DNA from: an uncultured Leucobacter sp. | Lineage (GTDB): Bacteria > Actinomycetota > Actinomycetes > Actinomycetales > Microbacteriaceae | Direction of reading: 5' to 3' | Assembly: GCA_945952575.1 (NCBI GenBank) | Contig: CAMFIY010000162.1 | Span: 1-6,371, forward strand | DNA: 6,371 nt | Shown here: positions 1-5,099 of the stretch, in pieces | Layout of the letters: each line of letters begins with the position of its first letter | How positions within the stretch are numbered: position 1 is the stretch's first letter | Position numbers and translations under genes: made by a program | The notes under the pieces: model-generated | Databases searched by the model: none | What the model saw: the letters and a program-made list of their open reading frames with translations, nothing else | Told to the model about the DNA's origin: nothing

Positions 1-293
1 ACCGTGTAGCCGTCAGCCGTCCGCACCGGGGTGCCGAACGTCGGCGCGACGCCTGCGCTGAGCGCGCTGCCGGTGACCGGGGCCGAGGCGTCCAGGTACC
101 CGGAGCGCGCCACCGTGACGGAGACCGTCGCGGATGCGCCTGGGGCGACGCCCGTCACCGTGAGGAGGCCCGTCCCGCTGACGGTGGCGCTCGTGCCGGC
201 CGGCGGAGTCGCCGTGTAGCTGGAGACCGCGCTGTAGTTCGTGATCTGCACCGTGTAGCCGTCGACCGTCCGCGTCGGCGTGCCGAAGGTCGG
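1..293 (-). repeat. Non-FN3 tandem repeat, 83-residue period (second copy cut by edge)
   Basis: After the last FN3 module the protein changes character. Two copies start with APTFGTP, at 293 (APTFGTPTRTVDGYTV) and at 44 (APTFGTPVRTADGYT), 249 bp apart. The intact copy contains the strands VQITNYSAVSSYTA, ATVSGTGLLTVTGVAPG and ATVSVTVARSGY. That is a beta-sandwich-like pattern seen in the C-terminal parts of other actinobacterial secreted repeat proteins. Only one full copy and about 14 residues of the next are visible, so the number of copies is unknown. The name of this repeat family is not certain to me. Confidence 0.8.
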
Positions 294-3200
294 CGCCGTT
301 CCGGCGGTCCGCGGCGTGACCGGCACGCGCGGATCCGAGCGCTCGGAGTAGAGGGTCCCCGAGACGCCGCTCTGCGTAGCCTCGGTCTGGATCGACACGT
401 AGTAGGTGGTGCCGTTCGAGAGACCGGTCAGCGTGCAGGAGGTGCCCGTGCTGGTGCAGGTCTTGGCGACCGTGCCGCCGGAGGCGGCCGTGAACGCCGT
501 CACGGTGTACTGCGAGAGCGTGTTGCCGTTCAGATCCGCCGGGGTCCAGCTGACCACCGCGCCGCCGGACTGCGGGACGGCCGTGATGTTCGTCGGCGCC
601 AGCGGATAGCCGTACGGGACGCCGCTCAGCGCGTTGGACGCGGGGCTCGGGCCGGCTGCCGTGATCGCGCGGAGCCGCACCGTGTAGTTCGTGCCGTTCG
701 TCAGCCCCGAGACCGTGATCGGGCTCGAGCTCCCCGATGCCGGGAGCCAGGTGGTCCCGCCGTCGATCGTGTACTCGTAGCCGGTGATCGTCTGGCCGCC
801 GTTCGCGCCCGGGGTGAACGCGACGCGGAGCCACTGGTCGCCGCGGGTGATCGAGGTCAGCGTCGGAGCACTGGGGCGCTGCAGCGGCGTCACGACGACG
901 CGCGGCTGGGAGTCGGGCCCCGTGCCCACGGCGTTCGTCGCCGAGACCGCGATGTAGTACGCGGTGCCGTTCGTCAGGCCGGGGATGGAGCAGGAGGTCG
1001 CACCGGTGGTCGTGCAGCTGGCGAGGGGGGTGACGGACGCGGCGCTCGCGTACGCGGTGGCCCGATACCCGGTGACGGCGGATCCACCGTCGGAGATCGG
1101 AGCGCTCCAGGAGACGTCGGCCGAGGAGGTGTTGCCGACGACCGAGACGTCGACCGGTGCGCCGGGCAGGGTGCGCGGGGTGGCGGTCTCGCTGCCGATG
1201 CTGCCGTTGCCGATGGCGTTGACCCCGCGCACGCGCACGTTCACCGGAGTGCCGTTCGTCAGCCCCGTGAGCAGGAAGGATCCGGAGATGCTGTGCGTGT
1301 CGACCCAGGTGTCGCCGCCGTCGATGGAGTACTCGACCCGCGTGAGCGGCGCACCGCCGTCGGAGGCGAAGACGGCCTGGACCTGCACCGTCGTGTCGCC
1401 CGGGGTGAGCGTCAGCGCGGGAGCCGGCGGAGGGGCGGCGGGGGCGGAGTAGAGCTGGTTCGATCCGCTGCTCCGGCCGACCGAGTTGAGGTCGCGCGCC
1501 TGCACGCCGTATCCCTGGCCGTTGTTGAGGCCGGTGATGGTGAACGTCGTGCCGGTGGTGCCGGCGGAGTGCCAGGTATCGCCGCCGTCGATGGTGTACT
1601 CCACGCCGGTGAGGGGCGATCCGCCGTTCGCGCCGTGGGTCAGCTGCAGCGTGAGCGCACCGTCGCTGCGGGTGATGGTCGTCAGCGTCGGGGCGGCCGG
1701 GGCCGAGGCGGGGGTGCCGGAGACGGGCGCGGAGGGCAGGCCCGCCCCGCTCACATTCACGGCTCGAACGCGGACGCCGTAGGCGGTCCCGTCGGTCAGC
1801 CCGGTGATGACGAACTGCGGGTTGAGCCCGCCCGTGCTCACCCAGGTGTCTCCGCCGTCGATCGAGTACTCGTAGCCGTCGACCGGCACGCTGCCGTTGT
1901 CGCCCGGCGTGAAGGAGACCTTGAGGGCCCCGGGCTGGGAGGTCACGGCGTCGATCGTCGGCGCGCTCGGCACCGGCACCGGCACCGGGCCGTTCTCGGT
2001 GCGGCCGGCAGAGGCGGGGCCGGCGCCCACGCCGTTCACGGCGCGGATCGAGAAGGTGTACTCCGTGTCGTGGTCGAGCGGGGCGCCGTCGCTGGTCTCG
2101 GTGACCGTGGCGGGCGAGACCGTGCCCGAGAGGTTGCGCCAGGTCGCGCCGCCGTCCGTCGTGTACTGGTAGCCGGTGATCGCGGATCCGCCGTCCGAGG
2201 CGGGCGGCGCGAACGCCAGCTCGAGCGCTCCCGCGTCGTTGTCCTCGATGTTCGTGATCGACGGCGCGCTCGGCACGCTCGCCGGGGTGGCGCTCACGGA
2301 GACGGAGGGCCCCGGGCCGATGGCGTTCACCGCGCGGAGCTTCACTGACTGCGCGCTGCCGTTCGGGAGTCCGGAGACGGTGAGCGGGCGCGTGGTGCCC
2401 GTCGTGTGCCACGTCGTGCCGTCGTCGAGGCTGTACTGGACCGAGGTGATCGGCGATCCGCCGCTCAGTCCGAGCTGGAAGCCGACGGAGACGGCGCCGT
2501 CCAGGCCGGTGGCGGAGGCGTTCACGAGCGGGCCGGGAGCGGCCGGCGTCGTCACGATGACGGGCAGCGACGGCGTGCCCGGTCCGACGGCGTTGACGGC
2601 GCGGATCTCCACCCGAGTCGATGTGCCGTTGCCGAGGCCGGTGAGCTCCAGCGGGCCGGCGGAGCCGAGGGACTGCCAGGCGCCGCCCTCGACGCGGTAT
2701 TCGTAGCCGGTGATCGGCGATCCGCCGTCGAATCCCGGGGTGAAGGCGATGGTGCCCGTGCCGATGCTCGAGGTGACCTCGGTGATGTTCGGGGCGCCGG
2801 GAACCGCCTGGGGCGTGCCGGTGGCGGGATCGCTGACCGCGCCGAAGCCGACGACGCTCGTGGCGCGGAGCTCGATCTGCGCCGCGACGCCGTTGGTCAG
2901 GCCGGAGACGAGCACGGGCTGCGCCCCTCCGGGAAGAGGCGTCCAGGCGCCCCCGTCCACGCGGTACTGGTATCCGGTCGGCGGGGCGCCCGCGGAGGGC
3001 GCGGTGAAGGTGAGCGCGAGCGCGCCGTCGCGCGGCTCGAGGCCGGTGATGACGGGCGCCGAGGGCAGCGCGTACGGGGTGATGGTCGCCGAGGCCGGCG
3101 AGAACTCGCCCGTGCCGGCCGGCGTCACGGCGGCGACGCGGAAGACGTGCCCGACGCCGTTCGTCAGACCGGGCACCGTGAACTCGGTGGCATCGGATCC

Positions 3201-4256
3201 GGTCGCGATCGAGCTGCTCCAGGTCGTTCCGCCATTGGTGCTGTACTGAATCTCGTAGCCCTGGATCGGCCCCTGGCCGATCTCGGCGGGCGCGACCCAG
3301 TTCAGCGCCGCGCTGGCGACGCCGGCGACGCCCTGCGGCGCGGTCGGAGCGGCGGCTGGTCCGGTCTGGTAACGGATGACGATGGCGCCGCTGCCGCCGT
3401 TGCTGGAAAGATACTCGTAGCTCGTCGAGAGGCCGGAGAGGCCGCCGGTCGAGTTGCCGCCCACGGATCCGCCGTAGCCGAACCACTCGTTGGACGTGCC
3501 CGCGCCGAACTCGATACGGCCCTGCGCGCCGCCCTTCTCGCCGCCGCCGCCGCCGCCCGAGCCGCCGCCGTCGTCGTTGCTGCAGGTCGACGCCGCGCAA
3601 GCGTCTGCGGCGTTGATCCCGGCCTGGCCGTCGGTGGCGGAGGGCGTCACGGTGCGGGGCACGTACGCGCCGTCCGCGGGGCGTCCCTTCGTCGGGGCGT
3701 ACTGGCCGGAGCCGCCGTTGCCGCCACCGCCGCCGGCGACGATGTCGACTGAGCCGCTGCGGAGGACGCTCGCCGCGCCGCCGGCGCCGCCCTGGCCGGA
3801 GGAGCCCGCCGTGCCGGTGCGGCCGCCCGCCCCGCCGTCGTATCCCGCGAGCGGGTTGAGTCCGCCCACCGCCGCGGCGACCGATCCGCCCTTCTGGGAC
3901 TGCCCGGTCGCGCCGCCCTGGCCGACGGCGATCGTCAGCGACGCCCCGGGAGTGACGGAGACCCTGCCGGTCACCAGGCCGCGATAGGTGCCCGGATCCG
4001 GGGCGGGAGTAGCGTCCGCGCCGCCGTTGCCGCCGCCGGCGCCGCGGATCTCGACCTCGATCGAGGTGACCCCGGCCGGAACGGTCCAGCTCTGCGTGCC
4101 GGCGGTGTAGCCGAACGACTGCGTGTGGGTCTGCGGCGCCGTCCAGGCCGGTGTCGCGCCGACGACCAGATATCCACCGACCACAGCCGTAACCGAAACG
4201 GCGGCCACCCCGACAAGTGCGCGACGAACTCGCGCGCGCGTACGCGCATTGCCCAT
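1..4256 (-). CDS. Large exported glycine-rich / fibronectin type III repeat protein (3' end outside window)
   Basis: The frame stays open from ATG 4256 to the left edge (1418 codons, no stop). Residues 1-40 look like a Sec signal peptide: an Arg-rich start (RTRARVRR), a hydrophobic stretch (ALVGVAAVSVTAVVGG, then YLVVG) and possible cleavage after TPA37 or WTA40. Residues about 45-300 form a glycine-rich domain opening with WTVPAGVTSIEVEIRGAGGG, as in bacterial glycine-rich surface proteins, and containing C220 and C225. Eleven FN3 modules follow (residues 304-1317), then a different 83-residue repeat. FN3 arrays in secreted actinobacterial proteins usually act as spacers or in binding sugars or surfaces. 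No enzymatic domain is visible, so the role (adhesion or cell-surface structure) is inference. Any C-terminal anchor would lie outside the window. The start at 4256 is preferred over in-frame ATG 4274 (six residues longer) because a GGGGAG stretch precedes it. Other reading frames over this region are Arg-rich or Pro-rich shadows. Confidence 0.93.
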   Translation of the reverse strand, partial: MGNARTRARVRRALVGVAAVSVTAVVGGYLVVGATPAWTAPQTHTQSFGYTAGTQSWTVPAGVTSIEVEIRGAGGGNGGADATPAPDPGTYRGLVTGRVSVTPGASLTIAVGQGGATGQSQKGGSVAAAVGGLNPLAGYDGGAGGRTGTAGSSGQGGAGGAASVLRSGSVDIVAGGGGGNGGSGQYAPTKGRPADGAYVPRTVTPSATDGQAGINAADACAASTCSNDDGGGSGGGGGGEKGGAQGRIEFGAGTSNEWFGYGGSVGGNSTGGLSGLSTSYEYLSSNGGSGAIVIRYQTGPAAAPTAPQGVAGVASAALNWVAPAEIGQGPIQGYEIQYSTNGGTTWSSSIATGSDATEFTVPGLTNGVGHVFRVAAVTPAGTGEFSPASATITPYALPSAPVITGLEPRDGALALTFTAPSAGAPPTGYQYRVDGGAWTPLPGGAQPVLVSGLTNGVAAQIELRATSVVGFGAVSDPATGTPQAVPGAPNITEVTSSIGTGTIAFTPGFDGGSPITGYEYRVEGGAWQSLGSAGPLELTGLGNGTSTRVEIRAVNAVGPGTPSLPVIVTTPAAPGPLVNASATGLDGAVSVGFQLGLSGGSPITSVQYSLDDGTTWHTTGTTRPLTVSGLPNGSAQSVKLRAVNAIGPGPSVSVSATPASVPSAPSITNIEDNDAGALELAFAPPASDGGSAITGYQYTTDGGATWRNLSGTVSPATVTETSDGAPLDHDTEYTFSIRAVNGVGAGPASAGRTENGPVPVPVPSAPTIDAVTSQPGALKVSFTPGDNGSVPVDGYEYSIDGGDTWVSTGGLNPQFVITGLTDGTAYGVRVRAVNVSGAGLPSAPVSGTPASAPAAPTLTTITRSDGALTLQLTHGANGGSPLTGVEYTIDGGDTWHSAGTTGTTFTITGLNNGQGYGVQARDLNSVGRSSGSNQLYSAPAAPPPAPALTLTPGDTTVQVQAVFASDGGAPLTRVEYSIDGGDTWVDTHSISGSFLLTGLTNGTPVNVRVRGVNAIGNGSIGSETATPRTLPGAPVDVSVVGNTSSADVSWSAPISDGGSAVTGYRATAYASAASVTPLASCTTTGATSCSIPGLTNGTAYYIAVSATNAVGTGPDSQPRVVVTPLQRPSAPTLTSITRGDQWLRVAFTPGANGGQTITGYEYTIDGGTTWLPASGSSSPITVSGLTNGTNYTVRLRAITAAGPSPASNALSGVPYGYPLAPTNITAVPQSGGAVVSWTPADLNGNTLSQYTVTAFTAASGGTVAKTCTSTGTSCTLTGLSNGTTYYVSIQTEATQSGVSGTLYSERSDPRVPVTPRTAGTAPTFGTPTRTVDGYTVQITNYSAVSSYTATPPAGTSATVSGTGLLTVTGVAPGASATVSVTVARSGYLDASAPVTGSALSAGVAPTFGTPVRTADGYT
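306..3347 (-). repeat. Array of eleven tandem fibronectin type III modules
   Basis: Modules of about 88-101 residues follow each other without linkers. Approximate extents, N to C terminal: 3072-3347, 2802-3071, 2538-2801, 2274-2537, 1971-2273, 1701-1970, 1443-1700, 1170-1442, 879-1169, 609-878 and 306-608. Each begins with a P-x-A-P-type motif, carries a W or F core strand, then usually DGGSPITGYEY and DGGxTW, and ends with a LTNGT-x-Y-x-V-R-x-RAVNAxG strand pair. Modules 9 and 11 are a second subtype: they lack the DGGxTW strand and have a cysteine pair just before the (L/I)-x-G-L-(T/S)-NGT-x-YY motif. Module 5 ends in a Val-Pro linker (PVPVPV). The variation between modules suggests old duplications rather than recent copying. 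Confidence 0.92.
1968..1985. repeat. Short tandem repeat, CGGCAC x3, encoding a Val-Pro linker
   Basis: Three perfect copies of CGGCAC on the plus strand are read on the minus strand as alternating GTG and CCG codons. They give the Val-Pro linker between FN3 modules 5 and 6. The unit is six bases long, so gain or loss of copies would keep the frame and only change the linker length. Confidence 0.7.
3348..4136 (-). other. Glycine-rich N-terminal domain of the giant surface protein
   Basis: This segment encodes residues about 41-303. It begins with a beta-strand-like section (QSWTVPAGVTSIEVEI), followed by many short Gly-rich turns such as GAGGG, GQGGA, GGAGG and AGGGGGNGG. The end of the domain reads NGGSGAIVIRYQ, the usual closing strand of these glycine-rich domains before an FN3 tail. 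A run of six GGC codons (3540-3557) encodes six consecutive glycines after a serine. The only two cysteines form a CAASTC pair (C220, C225) in the middle of the domain and could make a local disulfide. The domain family is recognised from its pattern; its function is not established. Confidence 0.75.
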
Positions 4257-4266
4257 TGTTGATTCG

Positions 4267-4272
4267 CTCCCC
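4267..4272 (-). promoter_or_regulatory. Probable ribosome binding site deciding the start at 4256
   Basis: On the minus strand GGGGAG lies 10 bases before ATG 4256. It overlaps the alternative ATG at 4274, which itself has no clear Shine-Dalgarno sequence upstream (only GAGCTCGGAACGCT). The spacing is slightly long, so the choice of start is likely but not certain. Confidence 0.5.
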
Positions 4273-4293
4273 ATAGCGTTCCGAGCTCTGCCC

Positions 4294-4328
4294 GATCTAC
4301 GGCGCTCGGAGAAACAACGATGTAGATC
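4294..4328. repeat. Inverted repeat GATCTAC ... GTAGATC in the giant gene's upstream region
   Basis: Perfect 7-bp arms at 4294-4300 and 4322-4328 are separated by 21 bases. The element lies 38-72 bases upstream of the giant gene's start. It could be a protein-binding site, or a hairpin in the 5' untranslated leader if transcription starts upstream of it. No function is shown. Confidence 0.45.
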
Positions 4329-4340
4329 AGAGTAAGAGTA
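4329..4340 (-). promoter_or_regulatory. Possible -10 region of the giant gene (tandem TACTCT)
   Basis: Read on the minus strand, 4340 to 4329 gives TACTCTTACTCT, two tandem hexamers that both fit the loose actinobacterial -10 pattern TAnnnT. It lies in the AT-richest patch of the region, about 73-84 bases upstream of the start codon. I could not find a convincing -35 hexamer at 16-18 bases. The assignment is tentative. Confidence 0.3.
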
Positions 4341-4353
4341 TGGGTTTCCCATA
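4339..4353. promoter_or_regulatory. Perfect palindrome TATGGG-TTT-CCCATA, candidate operator
   Basis: Six-base arms are symmetric around a 3-base centre. The site sits in the divergent intergenic region and overlaps by two bases the tentative -10 hexamers of the minus-strand gene. It is 83-97 bases upstream of that gene and about 150 bases upstream of the TetR gene. Size, symmetry and position fit a binding site for a dimeric regulator. The arms are short and AT/G-mixed in an otherwise very GC-rich sequence, which makes chance less likely than for the GC-only repeats nearby. Which protein would bind is unknown. Confidence 0.5.
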
Positions 4354-4388
4354 ATCGCGAGGGCCGGTTCACCGCTCGCGGACCAATC

Positions 4389-4408
4389 TCACCCTCGATT
4401 TCACCCTC
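4389..4408. repeat. Direct repeat TCACCCTC x2, 12-base spacing
   Basis: TCACCCTC occurs at 4389-4396 and again at 4401-4408, with start points 12 bases apart. It lies between the palindrome and the TetR promoter. It may be a regulator site or chance; nothing else supports it. Confidence 0.3.
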
Positions 4409-4471
4409 TTCGAGCCGAACCGCTCCGCCGGCCCGGTCCGCTCGTTCCGGCTGCGGCGCCGGCTTTTCTTC

Positions 4472-4477
4472 TACAAT
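4472..4477 (+). promoter_or_regulatory. Candidate -10 hexamer TACAAT for the TetR gene
   Basis: TACAAT differs from TATAAT at one position and is followed 28 bases later by the TetR start codon. That would place transcription start near 4484 and leave a leader of about 20 bases containing the ribosome binding site. The -35 region is poor (GGCTGC at 17-base spacing), so strength and regulation are uncertain. The hexamer overlaps an in-frame ATG at 4476, which argues against translation starting there. Confidence 0.55.
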
Positions 4478-4493
4478 GGAGGAAAACTACGGC

Positions 4494-4498
4494 GGAGG
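4494..4498 (+). promoter_or_regulatory. Ribosome binding site of the TetR gene (GGAGG)
   Basis: GGAGG lies seven bases before ATG 4506. This near-ideal spacing decides the start in favour of 4506 over the in-frame ATG 4476, which has only pyrimidine-rich sequence (TTTTCTTCTAC) in front of it. Confidence 0.85.
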
Positions 4499-4505
4499 AT
4501 CCGAC

Positions 4506-5099
4506 ATGCCCAAGATCATCGATCACGACCAACGGCGCGCCGACATCGTGGACGTCACCTGGCAGCTGATCGTCGAAGGCGGGATCGAGGCGGCGACCAT
4601 GCGTGAGATCGCTGCGCGCGCCGGTTTCGCGAACGGCGCGCTGAAGCACTACTTCTCGGGCAAGGATCAGATCATCAAGGACGCCTACGAGCGCGGCCTG
4701 GGCATGATGGAGCGCGCGATCCTCACGGCCGTCACGGGCAAGCGTGGCATCGCGGCGATCCGCGCGCACTGCACCGCTGCGCTGCCCCTCGACGAGTCCC
4801 GCGTCCTCGCCGGGAGGATCCAGCTCGGCTTCTGGGACCACGCGGTCTCGAACCCGGATCTCGCGGAGCTCTTCGGCCGCCACATCGAGGAATGGCGCAG
4901 TGCCCTGGCGGGATATCTCGAGGAGGGACGAGCGAGCGGCGAGATCCGCACGACGCTCGCGAACGAGACCGTCATCAGCAACATCATGCTGCTCAACTCG
5001 GGCGCGAACGTGCTCTGCATCCTGGCGCCGGAGGTCAGCACGACCGAGGTGCAGGAGGAATTGCTCGAGCTCCTCCTGCACCAGCTCACGCAGCCGTAG
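4506..5099 (+). CDS. TetR/AcrR-family transcriptional regulator
   Basis: The product is 197 residues, the usual length for the family. The N-terminal DNA-binding domain (about residues 8-57) is clear: QRRADIVDVTWQLIVEGG forms helix 1. TMREIAARAGFANGALKHYF (residues 31-50) is the helix-turn-helix, and SGKDQII follows as in typical TetR proteins. The C-terminal ligand domain is all-helical (for example FWDHAVSNPDLAELFGRHIEEW) and resembles the BetI-like C-terminal group. Such proteins are homodimeric repressors released by a small molecule; the ligand cannot be read from the sequence. The gene is divergent from the giant FN3 gene (249 bp between the chosen starts) and convergent with the peptidase gene, whose end it overlaps by 14 bp. 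Self-regulation, or control of the divergent gene, is a reasonable guess only. A start at 4476 would add ten residues but lacks a ribosome binding site. Confidence 0.93.
   Translation: MPKIIDHDQRRADIVDVTWQLIVEGGIEAATMREIAARAGFANGALKHYFSGKDQIIKDAYERGLGMMERAILTAVTGKRGIAAIRAHCTAALPLDESRVLAGRIQLGFWDHAVSNPDLAELFGRHIEEWRSALAGYLEEGRASGEIRTTLANETVISNIMLLNSGANVLCILAPEVSTTEVQEELLELLLHQLTQP
5048..5082. terminator. Perfect 12-bp inverted repeat at the convergent gene ends, candidate terminator
   Basis: GGTGCAGGAGGA (5048-5059) and TCCTCCTGCACC (5071-5082) pair perfectly around an 11-base loop. The hairpin starts four bases after the peptidase stop codon (minus strand, stop 5086-5088) and lies inside the last codons of the TetR gene (encoding VQEELLELLLHQ). 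No U-tract follows on the minus strand, so it would be a tract-less hairpin, a type proposed for actinobacteria. On the plus strand it would lie before the TetR stop codon, so it fits the peptidase operon better. Alternatively it protects the transcript end or is a coding coincidence of Glu/Leu codons. Confidence 0.55.

Noticed and set aside
1..3347. Regularly spaced repeats resembling a CRISPR array or satellite
   Set aside because: The spacing (about 264-303 bp) and in-frame conservation match protein modules. For example GTGCCGTTCGTCAG recurs at 691, 964 and 1249 because it encodes the conserved LTNGT motif. There are no short identical repeats with unique spacers.
13..3600. Long Arg-rich open frame of 1195 codons on the minus strand
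   Set aside because: It is a shadow of the giant FN3 gene in another frame: very rich in Arg, His and Pro, with no recognisable domain, while the neighbouring frame gives perfect FN3 modules.
1293..3752. Long plus-strand open frames opposite the FN3 gene (for example 1293-2348 and 2406-3752)
   Set aside because: They arise from the high GC content and lack of stops opposite the repeats. The products are low-complexity Arg/Gly/Ala-rich, with no motifs or ribosome binding sites.
3971..4372. Minus-strand open frame of 133 codons across the start of the giant gene
   Set aside because: It is out of frame with the signal peptide and glycine-rich domain, and its later part is Arg/Pro/Ser-rich noise. 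The FN3 gene frame explains the region.
4356..4380. CGCGAG / CTCGCG inverted repeat as a separate operator
   Set aside because: The arms are GC-only, six bases long with a 13-base loop, which is common by chance at this base composition. It is mentioned only as part of the cluster.
4476..4505. Upstream ATG at 4476 as the TetR start
   Set aside because: It overlaps the TACAAT hexamer and has no ribosome binding site, whereas ATG 4506 has GGAGG at ideal spacing.
4401..5081. Minus-strand open frame opposite the TetR gene
   Set aside because: It is antisense to a clear TetR protein and has no family features of its own.
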